Assembly: GCF_030695035.1 (NCBI RefSeq)
Contig: NZ_JAUYTT010000022.1
Location: 186,001 to 250,000 of the forward strand
Source: Frigidibacter sp.
Lineage (GTDB): Bacteria > Pseudomonadota > Alphaproteobacteria > Rhodobacterales > Rhodobacteraceae
Direction: 5' to 3'
DNA: 64,000 nt
Within the stretch, counting starts at the first letter, position 1; each line of letters begins with the position of its first letter. Positions 20,824 through 29,063 of the stretch are shown piece by piece. The notes below the pieces were generated by a model. That model ran no database searches and was not told the origin of the DNA. It saw nothing but the letters and a program-made list of their open reading frames with translations. The position numbers and the translations under genes are program-made.

Positions 20824-21540
20824 ATGGGCGGCGCAGGACGGCTCCTTGCGCCCTTCGCCCTTCTCGCCGCCGCGGTCTGCACCCCCGCGGCGGCGAACCT
20901 GATCGGTGACGCGGATCGCGGCGCCACGCTGTTCCAGCGCCAATGCTCTGCCTGCCACCGGATCGGGCCCGATGCCGTCAACCGCGTCGGCCCGCAGTTG
21001 AACGGCCTATACGGGCGCCGTGCCGGGGCGGTGCCGGAGTTCCCCTATTCCAAGAGCATGGCGCGGATGGGCAGCGACGGGCTGACCTGGACGCTGGAAA
21101 CCCTCGACGCCTATGTCGAAAACCCCAAGGCGCTCGTGTCGGGCACCCGCATGGCCTACAAGGGCCTCAAGGATGACGGCCCGCGCGCCGACCTTCTGGC
21201 CTTCCTGCGCGACTATTCCGACCGCCCCCGCGACATCCCCGAGGCAGAGCCGACCGCGCGCAAGACCCTGCCCGACCTCGCGCCCGAGATCCTGGCGATC
21301 GAGGGCGATGCCGAATATGGCGCCTACCTCTCCAGCGAATGCTCCACCTGCCACCAGCGCGACGGCACCGACCGGGGGATCCCGTCGATCACAGAGTGGC
21401 CGGCCGAGGATTTCGTAATCGCCATGCATGCTTACAAGGAGAAGCTCAGGCCGCATCCTGTGATGCAGATGATGGCCGGCCGCCTGTCGAACGAAGAGAT
21501 CGCGGCGCTCGCCGCGTATTTCGCCACGCTGGAGGAGTAG
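20824..21540 (+). CDS. soxE: SoxE, diheme cytochrome c
   Basis: 238 aa with a signal peptide (1-24). Two heme motifs: CSACH (41-45) and CSTCH (173-177). The N-terminal half (VGPQLNGLYGRRAG, FPYSKSM) is clearly homologous to the second heme domain of SoxD. The C-terminal half resembles the small cytochrome partner of flavocytochrome c sulfide dehydrogenase, which fits with soxF next door: SoxE is the electron acceptor of SoxF. The gene starts one base after the soxD stop. Confidence 0.9.
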   Translation: MGGAGRLLAPFALLAAAVCTPAAANLIGDADRGATLFQRQCSACHRIGPDAVNRVGPQLNGLYGRRAGAVPEFPYSKSMARMGSDGLTWTLETLDAYVENPKALVSGTRMAYKGLKDDGPRADLLAFLRDYSDRPRDIPEAEPTARKTLPDLAPEILAIEGDAEYGAYLSSECSTCHQRDGTDRGIPSITEWPAEDFVIAMHAYKEKLRPHPVMQMMAGRLSNEEIAALAAYFATLEE

Positions 21541-21604
21541 CGGGGCAAGGCCGAAGCGGTGCCGCAAGACGCGCCGCAGAACGACAAAAAAGGGAGGAAA
21601 GACA

Positions 21605-22864
21605 ATGCTTAACAGACGGATCTTCATCCACTCTGCCGTCGCCGCCACCGCGGCCCTGTCGGCGCCCCGGGTTCTGGGCCAGACCAAACCGCGCGTGGTG
21701 GTGATCGGCGGCGGCGCAGGGGGCGCGACGGTTGCCCGCTACCTTGCCAAGGATGCGGCGGGCGCGCTGGACGTGACGCTGATCGAGCCGAACGCCACCT
21801 ATTATACCTGCTTCTTCTCGAACCTCTATCTCGGCGGGTTCCGGGAGTTCGAAAGCCTCGCCCATGGCTATGACGCCATCGCCGCCGCAGGCGTCACCTT
21901 GGTGCAGGATATGGCGGCGGGCGTCGATCCCGCGGCCCGCACCGTGACACTCGCGGGCGGCGGGGTGCTGCCCTATGACCGGCTGGTCATCTCGCCCGGG
22001 ATCGACTTTGTCGAGGGCAGCGTTCCGGGCTGGACCCTGGCCGATGCGGAGGTCATGCCCCATGCCTACAAGGCCGGCCCGCAGACGCAACTGCTGAAGG
22101 CGCAGATCGAGGCGATGCCGGAAGGCGGCCTCTTCTGCATGGTCGCGCCGCCGAACCCCTATCGTTGCCCGCCCGGGCCGTATGAGCGGGTGTCGATGGT
22201 CGCGCATATGCTGACGCAGATGAACCCGACGGCCAAGATCCTCGTGCTGGACCCCAAGGAAAAATACTCCAAGCAGGCCCTCTTCGAGGAAGGCTGGCAG
22301 AAGCACTATTCCGGCATGGTCGAATGGATCGGCCCCGACATGGGCGGCAATGTGGTCGAGGTCCGCCCCGGCAGCATGGAGGTGCTGATCGACGGCGAGG
22401 TGCAGAAGGTCGATGTCTGCAACGTCATCCCCGGCCAGATGGCGGGGGCCATTGCCGCCGCGGCGGGTGTCACCGATGCCACCGGCTGGGCCCCGGTCGA
22501 TCCCGCGACGATGCAGGCGCGGGCCGATGCCAATATCTATGTTCTGGGCGATGCCAGCGCGCAGGGCGACATGCCCAAATCGGCTTTCTCGGCCAACAGC
22601 CAGGCCAAGGTCGCAGCGATGGCGATCCGGGCAGAGCTGACCGGATCGAAGCTGTTCCCGGCCAAATACTCCAACACCTGCTGGTCGCTGATCGCGCCCG
22701 AGGATGGGGTGAAGGTCGGCGCCTCCTACGAGCCGACGCCCGAGAAGATCGCCAGCGTCGAAAGCTTCATCAGCCAGACCGGCGAGGATGCGGCGCTGCG
22801 CAAGGCGACCTATGAGGAGAGCCTCGGCTGGTACGAAGGCATCACCGCCGACATCTTCGGCTGA
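21605..22864 (+). CDS. soxF: SoxF, FAD-binding sulfide dehydrogenase-type flavoprotein
   Basis: 419 aa. Tat-like signal (NRRIFIHSAVAATAALSAP). The dinucleotide fold begins VVVIGGGAGGATVARYLA. Three family cysteines are conserved: Cys69 in YYTCFFSNLYLGG (covalent FAD attachment in FccB), and Cys188 (PYRCPPGPYER) and Cys359 (SNTCW), which form the redox disulfide. It is therefore expected to be a working flavocytochrome c sulfide dehydrogenase subunit; in Paracoccus SoxF also enhances the Sox reaction. A GGGAGGAAA ribosome site precedes the ATG. Confidence 0.92.
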   Translation: MLNRRIFIHSAVAATAALSAPRVLGQTKPRVVVIGGGAGGATVARYLAKDAAGALDVTLIEPNATYYTCFFSNLYLGGFREFESLAHGYDAIAAAGVTLVQDMAAGVDPAARTVTLAGGGVLPYDRLVISPGIDFVEGSVPGWTLADAEVMPHAYKAGPQTQLLKAQIEAMPEGGLFCMVAPPNPYRCPPGPYERVSMVAHMLTQMNPTAKILVLDPKEKYSKQALFEEGWQKHYSGMVEWIGPDMGGNVVEVRPGSMEVLIDGEVQKVDVCNVIPGQMAGAIAAAAGVTDATGWAPVDPATMQARADANIYVLGDASAQGDMPKSAFSANSQAKVAAMAIRAELTGSKLFPAKYSNTCWSLIAPEDGVKVGASYEPTPEKIASVESFISQTGEDAALRKATYEESLGWYEGITADIFG

Positions 22865-22870
22865 CTGCGT

Positions 22871-22896
22871 GGCCGGGGCCCTGCGCCCCGGCCTTT
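22871..22896 (+). terminator. Terminator-like hairpin between soxF and soxG
   Basis: Arms 22871-22879 (GGCCGGGGC) and 22885-22893 pair perfectly around a 5-nt loop and are followed by TTT. It ends just upstream of the soxG ribosome site. The short T run suggests partial termination, which would lower soxGH expression relative to soxX-F. Confidence 0.5.
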
Positions 22897-22913
22897 CCCT
22901 GACGGAGGAAGAC

Positions 22914-23831
22914 ATGACCATCACCCGCCGCACCCTGCTGACCTCGGCCACCGCCGCCGGCCTGCTGCCGATGCTGCCCCGCCGCACCTGGGCCAGCGCG
23001 ACACTTACCCTTGGCCAGATGCAGATCGACACCCTGTCGGATGGGCATCTGGTGCTGCCCGGCGACTTCATCCTTGGCGGGATGCCGCAGGCCGAGATGC
23101 AGGACATCCTGACCCGCTATGCCCTGCCGACCGACCGGCTGGAGCCGCCCTGCAACGTGACGTTGCTGCGCGACGGCACCCATACCGTGCTGTTCGACGT
23201 CGGCGCCGGCCCCGATTTCATGCCCACCGCCGGCAAGCTGGCCGAGGCGATGGAGGCGCTTGGCCTGACTGCCGATGAGGTGACACATGTCGCCTTCACC
23301 CACGGCCATCCCGATCACCTTTGGGGCCTGCTCGATGAGTTCGACGAGCCGGTCTTTGCCAATGCCACCTATCTGATGGGGCAGGCGGAGTTCGATTATT
23401 GGACCGACCCCGCCACCGTGGACAGCATCGGCACAGCGCGCACGGCCTTTGCCGTGGGCGCGGCGCGGCGGCTGGAGGTGATGGCGGACAGCATCACGCT
23501 GTTCAAGGATGGCGAGGAGATCCTGCCCGGCATCGCCGCCCGGCTGACCCCCGGCCATACCCCGGGGCATATGGCCTTCGAGCTGCGCGGCGGAAGTGAC
23601 TCGGTAATGGTGGTGGGCGACGCGCTTGGCAACCACCACGTTGCCTTCGAGCAGCCGGGCTGGCCATCTGGCTCCGATCAGGACGCAGAGACGGCCGCCG
23701 CCACGCGCGGCCAGCTGCTGGACCAGATCGCGGCGGCGCAGATGCGGCTGATCGGCTTTCACCTGCCCGGCGGCGGCATCGGCCATGCCGAACGGCAGGG
23801 CGATGGGTTCCGCTTCGTGGAGGAAGCATGA
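22914..23831 (+). CDS. soxG: SoxG, metallo-beta-lactamase-fold protein
   Basis: 305 aa. The start is the ATG at 22914 with GGAGGA just upstream; this places a Tat-like signal (TITRRTLLTSATAAG) at the N terminus. The metal-binding core is intact: THGHPDH (129-135) and TPGHTPGHMAFEL later. In Paracoccus the gene at this position is soxG, a predicted zinc hydrolase. Its chemistry is not established; a role in persulfide or sulfur-ester handling in the periplasm is plausible. The stop overlaps the soxH start as ATGA. Confidence 0.82.
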   Translation: MTITRRTLLTSATAAGLLPMLPRRTWASATLTLGQMQIDTLSDGHLVLPGDFILGGMPQAEMQDILTRYALPTDRLEPPCNVTLLRDGTHTVLFDVGAGPDFMPTAGKLAEAMEALGLTADEVTHVAFTHGHPDHLWGLLDEFDEPVFANATYLMGQAEFDYWTDPATVDSIGTARTAFAVGAARRLEVMADSITLFKDGEEILPGIAARLTPGHTPGHMAFELRGGSDSVMVVGDALGNHHVAFEQPGWPSGSDQDAETAAATRGQLLDQIAAAQMRLIGFHLPGGGIGHAERQGDGFRFVEEA

Positions 23832-24772
23832 TGCGCCGTCTTGCCCTGATCGCCCTGATGGCCGGCCCCGCCTTCGGTTCCGAGGATATCCCCGACCAAT
23901 ATCCCGGCTCGGTGCTCTACGCCAAGCCGGTGGAGGTGGCGCCGGGGGTCTTCTCGGCCATCGGTGCCACCGCGCCGCCGACCTATGAGAATGCCGGGCA
24001 TAACAACAACCTCAGCTTCATCGTGACCGGGGACGGGGTGGTGGTCATCAATTCTGGCGCGTCCTTCCTGCTGGCCAAGGCGCTGCACGAGGAGATCCGC
24101 GCCGTGACCGATCAGCCGGTGCGGCTGGTCATCGTGGAGAACGGGCAGGGCCATGCGATGCTGGGCAATGGCTATTGGGCCGCGCAGGGCGTGCCGGTGC
24201 TGGCCCATGTCGACGCCGCCGAAGAGTTCGCCGATGGCAACGGGCAGGATCTGGCCTCGCTGAAATCCTACGCGCGCGAGAATGCGGAAGGCACGGTGCC
24301 GACAGCGCCGACCGAGGTCTTCGAGGATCGGCGCGAGATCGTGATGGGGGAGCTCAGCATCGAGGTGCTGCACCTTGGCCCCGCGCACAGCCCCGGCGAT
24401 ACGCAGGTCTGGCTGCCCGATCAGGGGCTGATGATCGCCGGTGACATCGCCTTTCACGAACGGATGCCGCCGATCTTCGAGGGCACCTGCACGTCCTGCT
24501 GGATCGAGACATGGGAGACGGCCTTCATGCCGCTGGCCCCGGCGCTGGTGATCCCGGGGCATGGGCATCCGACCGACCTTGCGACGGTCACGCATGAGAC
24601 GCGCGACTATCTTGCGGACCTGCGCGCGAAGATCGGCGCGCATCTGGAGGCGGGGGGCGATCTGGCCGGGGCCTATTACGTCGACCAGTCGCAATGGGCC
24701 TATCTGGACACGTTCGAAGAACTGGCGACCAAGAATGCCGGCGTGGTCTTTGCCGAGATGGAGTTCGAGTAG
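23828..24772 (+). CDS. soxH: SoxH, metallo-beta-lactamase-fold protein with altered active site
   Basis: 314 aa with a short signal peptide (1-17). The overall fold is of the SoxH/quinoprotein-relay metallohydrolase group, but the first metal motif HxHxDH reads ENGQGH (104-109), so only His109 remains. Later ligand positions are kept (His187 in PAHSPGDT, Asp206, His245/247 in PGHGHPTD). A CTSC pair lies at 221-224. It may bind a single metal or act without hydrolysis. It is the last gene of the rightward sox arm, and the convergent YeeE/YedE gene ends two bases beyond its stop. Confidence 0.82.
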   Translation: MMRRLALIALMAGPAFGSEDIPDQYPGSVLYAKPVEVAPGVFSAIGATAPPTYENAGHNNNLSFIVTGDGVVVINSGASFLLAKALHEEIRAVTDQPVRLVIVENGQGHAMLGNGYWAAQGVPVLAHVDAAEEFADGNGQDLASLKSYARENAEGTVPTAPTEVFEDRREIVMGELSIEVLHLGPAHSPGDTQVWLPDQGLMIAGDIAFHERMPPIFEGTCTSCWIETWETAFMPLAPALVIPGHGHPTDLATVTHETRDYLADLRAKIGAHLEAGGDLAGAYYVDQSQWAYLDTFEELATKNAGVVFAEMEFE

Positions 24773-24773
24773 A

Positions 24774-25835
24774 TCAAGCGGGAAGTTCGGCGCCGCGCTG
24801 GTTCAGCACAAGGTCGGCCGCCATCCCGCCGATCCACATGCACAGCAGCGCCAGCCAGGCGGTGGCGACGAAGATCGACCCGCCGGTGACGCCCGCGCCG
24901 ATGGTGCAGCCGCCGGCCAGCATCCCCCCAAAGCCCATCAGCACCGCGCCGGCCATTGACCGGCGCATGGTGGCGGCATCGTCGAAGCCCTGAAGGCGCA
25001 GCTCGCCCTTCAGTGCCGCCGAGAGGAAGGCGCCGAGGAAGACGCCGGGGACAAGGCCGACATCGAATTCCAGCACCGGGGCGGGGATCAGGAAGAACAT
25101 CAGCGTGTTGGCCGAGGGGCCGGTGAAGGTGACCGAGGTGACCGCCATCGGCTCGAAGCTTGATTGCGCCAGCGTCCAGGTCAGCACCCAGCCAAGCGCC
25201 ACTGCAAAGCCGACGCCCGAGGCGAAGATCATCTGGCGGACACCGACCTTGTTGCGCCAGGACAGCGCTAGCGCGAAAACCGAGAGCAGCAGGCCAAGCG
25301 CGAAGCCCGCCCCGCCCGGAAGCCCGAGGACGGCCAGCAGATCGACATTGCGCCCGCCCGGCGTGACGGCCAGCCCCGCCAGGTATTCGCGCAGGGGGGC
25401 CAGCCAGCCATGCAGGCTCATCTGTGCGACCACGGCGAAGATCAGGCCCGAGACGACGGAGCGCAGGTTGCCGGTGGCGGCCAGCACCAGCAGGCGGCCG
25501 GAACAGCCGCGGGCCATCACCATGCCCACGCCGAACATGAGGCCCCCAATGATGGCGCCGGACCAGGAGCCGGCGACGGCCATCATCCGGGCATCTTCCG
25601 CCCGGAACAGGCCCAGAAGCTGGGCGCCCTGCACCCATGCCATCGCGGTCGAGAAGGTGAGGAACCAGACGGTGACCTTGGGGCCAAGGCTGCCGCGGGC
25701 GAACTCCACCGCCGCGGCGCGCAGGCAGAAGGAGGATCGTTGCGCGGCAATGCCGAAGACGGCGCCGGTCAGCAGCCCGAACAGGGCCGCGGTCGGACCT
25801 TCGCCGAGCCGGTCGATAAGGGGTATGATGTCCAT
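24774..25835 (-). CDS. Second YeeE/YedE family transporter next to the sox cluster
   Basis: 353 aa, about 9-10 membrane segments. Family motifs: AAQRSSFCLRAAAVEF near the N terminus, MVMARGCSGRLLVLAATGNLRS in the first half, and GFGGMLAGGCTIGAGVTGGS near the C terminus, with the Cys residues that line the sulfur path in relatives. Clearly different in sequence from soxT at 10813-11859. It converges on soxH with a 1-bp gap and lies downstream of the flavin dehydrogenase operon. Its ribosome site GGGAGG lies in the arm of a perfect 14-bp hairpin (25838-25874), and a FNR-like box lies further upstream. Confidence 0.85.
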   Translation of the reverse strand: MDIIPLIDRLGEGPTAALFGLLTGAVFGIAAQRSSFCLRAAAVEFARGSLGPKVTVWFLTFSTAMAWVQGAQLLGLFRAEDARMMAVAGSWSGAIIGGLMFGVGMVMARGCSGRLLVLAATGNLRSVVSGLIFAVVAQMSLHGWLAPLREYLAGLAVTPGGRNVDLLAVLGLPGGAGFALGLLLSVFALALSWRNKVGVRQMIFASGVGFAVALGWVLTWTLAQSSFEPMAVTSVTFTGPSANTLMFFLIPAPVLEFDVGLVPGVFLGAFLSAALKGELRLQGFDDAATMRRSMAGAVLMGFGGMLAGGCTIGAGVTGGSIFVATAWLALLCMWIGGMAADLVLNQRGAELPA

Positions 25836-25837
25836 GC

Positions 25838-25874
25838 GCGCCTCCCTGCGGGCAAAGATACCGCAGGGAGGCGC
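25838..25874 (-). promoter_or_regulatory. Perfect 14-bp hairpin masking the ribosome site of the YeeE/YedE gene
   Basis: Arms 25838-25851 (GCGCCTCCCTGCGG) and 25861-25874 are exact complements around a 9-nt loop (25852-25860). On the minus strand the second arm contains GGGAGG, the ribosome site five bases from the ATG at 25835. No T run follows, so it is not a normal terminator. The loop reads TATCTT on the minus strand (25860-25855), a possible promoter -10. Confidence 0.75.
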
Positions 25875-25882
25875 AATTCTCC

Positions 25883-25896
25883 TTGATCTGGGTCAG
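25883..25896 (-). promoter_or_regulatory. FNR/CRP-class box upstream of the YeeE/YedE gene
   Basis: Minus strand CTGAC-N4-ATCAA, eight of ten bases matching TTGAT-N4-ATCAA. The centre is 41.5 bp before a start point predicted from the TATCTT -10 in the hairpin loop, the usual distance for activation. Sequence match only. Confidence 0.4.
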
Positions 25897-25923
25897 GTGA
25901 GCGGCCGAGTGCGGCAGCCCGCC

Positions 25924-27279
25924 TTATTCAGCCGCCGCCCGCTCTTCCGCCACCTCGCGCCGCGCGGTGACGTCGGCGATGGTGACGGCCGGGGCACTGT
26001 TGGACCAGGCGCTGCGCAGGAAGGTTGCCAGTTCCGCTACTTCCTCATCCGACAGGCGGTGGTCGAAGCCTGGCATCCGCAGCGAGTAGGGGCGCACGGT
26101 GGTCGAGGGAACCTCGGCGCCGTTCAGGATCGTGTCGATCAGCCCGGTGGCAGACGCGGCGGTGACGAGGGGGTTGCCGTCCAGTTCCGGGAACACCTGA
26201 TCGGCGCCGCGGCCATCGACGAAGTGGCAGGCGTTGCAGTTGTCGAGATAGAGCCGCGGGCCAAGCGCCATGCCCGGTTCGGCAGCCGTCAGAACGGCCT
26301 CGGTTCCGCCTGCTGCAGTGTCCAGCCGGTCTATGGTGCGCGGCGGATCGACCGGCGGGGCGTTGTCGCCATCCGTCGGGTCACCCAGGGCGCGCAGGTA
26401 GGCGACCACGGCGTCCAGATCCTCATCGCTGTAGAACTGCAGCGAGTCGCGCACCACCAGCTGCATCTCTCCGTTCACACCCGCATGGTTGTTGCGGCCC
26501 GAGGCGAAGTAGAGCTTCAGATCCTCGGCTGACCAGTTTCGGATCGCGCTGTCGGGGCCGCGCAGGGCGGGGGCGGTCCAGCCGTCGATCTCGCCGCCCA
26601 TGAGGAAATCGCCGTCCATCGCGGTATAGCCAGCCTCACCCATCACCAGATTTCGCGGGGTGTGGCAGGCGCTGCAATGGCCCGGCGCCTCGACCAGATA
26701 GGCGCCTCGGTCATAGAGGGCATCGCCGGTGGTCGAAACCTCGCCCGCCTTGCCAAGTGCCGCCCATTTCCAGGTGCGGATGCCCCAGCGTTGGTTGAAG
26801 GGGAAGGGCAGGGCGGTCTCCGGCCCGGCATTGCTGACCGGCTCCACCTCCTCCATGAAAAAGGCATAGAGCGCGCGGACGTCTTCTTCCGACAGCTTGC
26901 GATAATTCGCATAGGGCATCGCCGGATAGAGATGCGCGCCGTCCTGGCGGACCCCGTCATAAAGCGCGGCGCGGAACTCATCGAGGCTGTAGCTGCCGAT
27001 GCCGGTCTCCTCGTCAGGGGTGATGTTGGTGGAGTAGATCGTGCCAAGCGGGCTTTCGATCTTGCGGCCCCCGGCGAAGGGCACGCCGCCCTCGGCGGTA
27101 TGGCAGGCCGAGCAATCGGCCAGCCGCATCACATATTCGCCCGACCCTTCGGGCGGGGTGTAGTCGTCCGGCAGGGCGGCCAGCGCAGGCGTACTGCGGA
27201 CGGGCATGAAGATGATGGCAGCCAGAACGATGAGGCCCAGAAGCACGAGGCCGGTGAGGATGCGCAGGAAGGTGATCAT
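25924..27279 (-). CDS. Triheme membrane cytochrome c subunit of a flavin dehydrogenase
   Basis: 451 aa. An N-terminal membrane anchor or signal (about 5-25) is followed by three heme motifs: CSACH (56-60), CSACH (202-206) and CNACH (348-352). This is the layout of the cytochrome subunits of membrane gluconate, alcohol and fructose dehydrogenases, which pass electrons to ubiquinone on the periplasmic face. It is the last gene of a three-gene leftward operon, 12 bp after the GMC subunit. Substrate unknown. Confidence 0.88.
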   Translation of the reverse strand: MITFLRILTGLVLLGLIVLAAIIFMPVRSTPALAALPDDYTPPEGSGEYVMRLADCSACHTAEGGVPFAGGRKIESPLGTIYSTNITPDEETGIGSYSLDEFRAALYDGVRQDGAHLYPAMPYANYRKLSEEDVRALYAFFMEEVEPVSNAGPETALPFPFNQRWGIRTWKWAALGKAGEVSTTGDALYDRGAYLVEAPGHCSACHTPRNLVMGEAGYTAMDGDFLMGGEIDGWTAPALRGPDSAIRNWSAEDLKLYFASGRNNHAGVNGEMQLVVRDSLQFYSDEDLDAVVAYLRALGDPTDGDNAPPVDPPRTIDRLDTAAGGTEAVLTAAEPGMALGPRLYLDNCNACHFVDGRGADQVFPELDGNPLVTAASATGLIDTILNGAEVPSTTVRPYSLRMPGFDHRLSDEEVAELATFLRSAWSNSAPAVTIADVTARREVAEERAAAE

Positions 27280-27291
27280 GATTGTGCCTCC

Positions 27292-29061
27292 TCAGACCAG
27301 GGGCCGGGGGTTGGGCAGGTAATCCTTGCGGATCGCGTCGGCCACCCAATAGGCCAGCGCCCCTACCACCCCGGTCGGGTTGTATTGAATGTTCTGCGGA
27401 AAGGCGCTGGCGCCGATCGAGAACACGTTGTGCTGGCCCCAGGCCTGCAGATAGCGGTTCACGGCCGAGGTGTTCGGATCGTCGCCCATGATCGCCCCGC
27501 CCACATTGTGCGTGGTCTGGTAGGGCCGCACGTCATATTGCGCGCCCTCGGCCTTGTACGAGGATTGCCAGGTGTCGGGGTTCATCGACTCGGCAATGGG
27601 CTCGATCTTGCTGCGCATGAACTGGGTCATGCGGATGTCGTTCGGCTTCCAGTTGAAGGTCATCCGCATCAGCGGTCGGCCATGCCGGTCGGTATAGGTG
27701 GGATCGAGGTCGAGGTAGCAATCGCGATAGGCCATGTTCGACCCGTGCGAGCCGATGGACATCGAATGCCCGTACCACTCGCCAATCGCCGTCTTCCACT
27801 CTTCGCCCCAGCTTGGGGTGCCCTTCGGCAGGCCGATGCCGCGGATCGGCTGGCCGTTGGCGACACCGGCGGTGATGTAGCTGCCGCCGATGAACCCTTC
27901 GGCCGCGAAGTCGATCTGGTTGATGGCGAAATCGTCCATCGACAGGCCGTTGGCGCCAGAGCCGATGAAAGGATTGAAGGTCTTGTCCTTGAAGAACAGC
28001 GTGGTGCCGCCGTTCATCTGATAGGCATAGTTCTTGCCGGTGACGCCTTCGCCCGTGACGGGGTTGTACGGCTCGCCGATGCCCGACAGCAGCATCAGAT
28101 GCACGTTGTGCAGCTGATAGGCACAAAGCAGCACGATATCGGCGGGCTGGAACACCTCTTCCTGCGCGTCCTCGTCCCAATAGGTGACGCCGGTCGCCGT
28201 CTGTCCGTCTTCGGCCAGATCGACGCGCAGCACCTCGGAATTGGTGCGGTAGCTGAAGTTCGGCATCCGGCGCAGCGCATCCAGAATGCAGGTCTGCGGT
28301 GAGGCCTTGGAGTAGTTCAGGCAGCCGTAGCGCTCGCAAAAGCCGCAGAAGTTGCAGGGGCCAAGCTGCATTCCGTATTCGTTGGTATAGGCCGCCGAGG
28401 CATTGGCGGCGGGGCGTGGAAACGGGTGATAGCCCATCGCGCGGGCCGCATCGGCAAAAAGCACGGAGTCATAGGTATTGGGCAGCGGCGGCAGCGGGAA
28501 GTCGCGGCTGCGCGGCGCCTCGAACGGGTTGCCGCCCTCGATGATCTGGCCGTTCACATTGCCGGCCTGGCCCGAGATGCCGAGGACATATTCGAAACGG
28601 TCGAAATAGGGCTCCAGCTCGGCATAGGTCACGCCCCAGTCCTGGATCGTCATATCCTCGGGGATGATCTCGGCGCCGAAATTGTCCTCGACATAGCTGC
28701 GCAGGGTGAACTCATTCTCCATCGCGCGCCAATTCTGGCCGTTCCAGTGGATGCCGGCGCCGCCGACCCCGTCACCGGGCAGGAAAGAGCCGAGCTTGCG
28801 ATAGGGCAGCGCGGTTTCCTGCAAGGTGCGGCGAATGGTGACGGTGGAGTTGCGGGGCTTTTGCATGAAGCCCATGCGCACGCCGTATTTCAGCTCATCA
28901 ATCACGTCGGGATAACGGAAATCGGGCACGGTGTAGCGGTCGGGGCCGCGTTCCAGTGCCAGAACCTCCAGCCCTTCCTGCGCCAGCTCGATGCCCATGA
29001 TGGCGCCGGTCCAGCCGAGGCCGACGATGACGACATCTTTCTTCGCTTCGGTTCTTGCCAT
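27292..29061 (-). CDS. GMC-type FAD dehydrogenase large subunit (gluconate 2-dehydrogenase-like)
   Basis: 589 aa, start at the ATG at 29061. FAD fold VVIVGLGWTGAIMGIELAQ at the N terminus; C-terminal GMC domain with NVGGAIMG and NPTGVVGALAYWVADAI. At about residues 235-247 a cysteine cluster, CNFCGFCERYGC, is present; related fructose and glucose dehydrogenase large subunits carry an Fe-S cluster in this region. No signal peptide; like its relatives it is probably carried across the membrane with the Tat-bearing small subunit. It lies two bases after the small-subunit gene. The sugar or polyol substrate cannot be read from sequence. Confidence 0.88.
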   Translation of the reverse strand: MARTEAKKDVVIVGLGWTGAIMGIELAQEGLEVLALERGPDRYTVPDFRYPDVIDELKYGVRMGFMQKPRNSTVTIRRTLQETALPYRKLGSFLPGDGVGGAGIHWNGQNWRAMENEFTLRSYVEDNFGAEIIPEDMTIQDWGVTYAELEPYFDRFEYVLGISGQAGNVNGQIIEGGNPFEAPRSRDFPLPPLPNTYDSVLFADAARAMGYHPFPRPAANASAAYTNEYGMQLGPCNFCGFCERYGCLNYSKASPQTCILDALRRMPNFSYRTNSEVLRVDLAEDGQTATGVTYWDEDAQEEVFQPADIVLLCAYQLHNVHLMLLSGIGEPYNPVTGEGVTGKNYAYQMNGGTTLFFKDKTFNPFIGSGANGLSMDDFAINQIDFAAEGFIGGSYITAGVANGQPIRGIGLPKGTPSWGEEWKTAIGEWYGHSMSIGSHGSNMAYRDCYLDLDPTYTDRHGRPLMRMTFNWKPNDIRMTQFMRSKIEPIAESMNPDTWQSSYKAEGAQYDVRPYQTTHNVGGAIMGDDPNTSAVNRYLQAWGQHNVFSIGASAFPQNIQYNPTGVVGALAYWVADAIRKDYLPNPRPLV

Positions 29062-29063
29062 GA

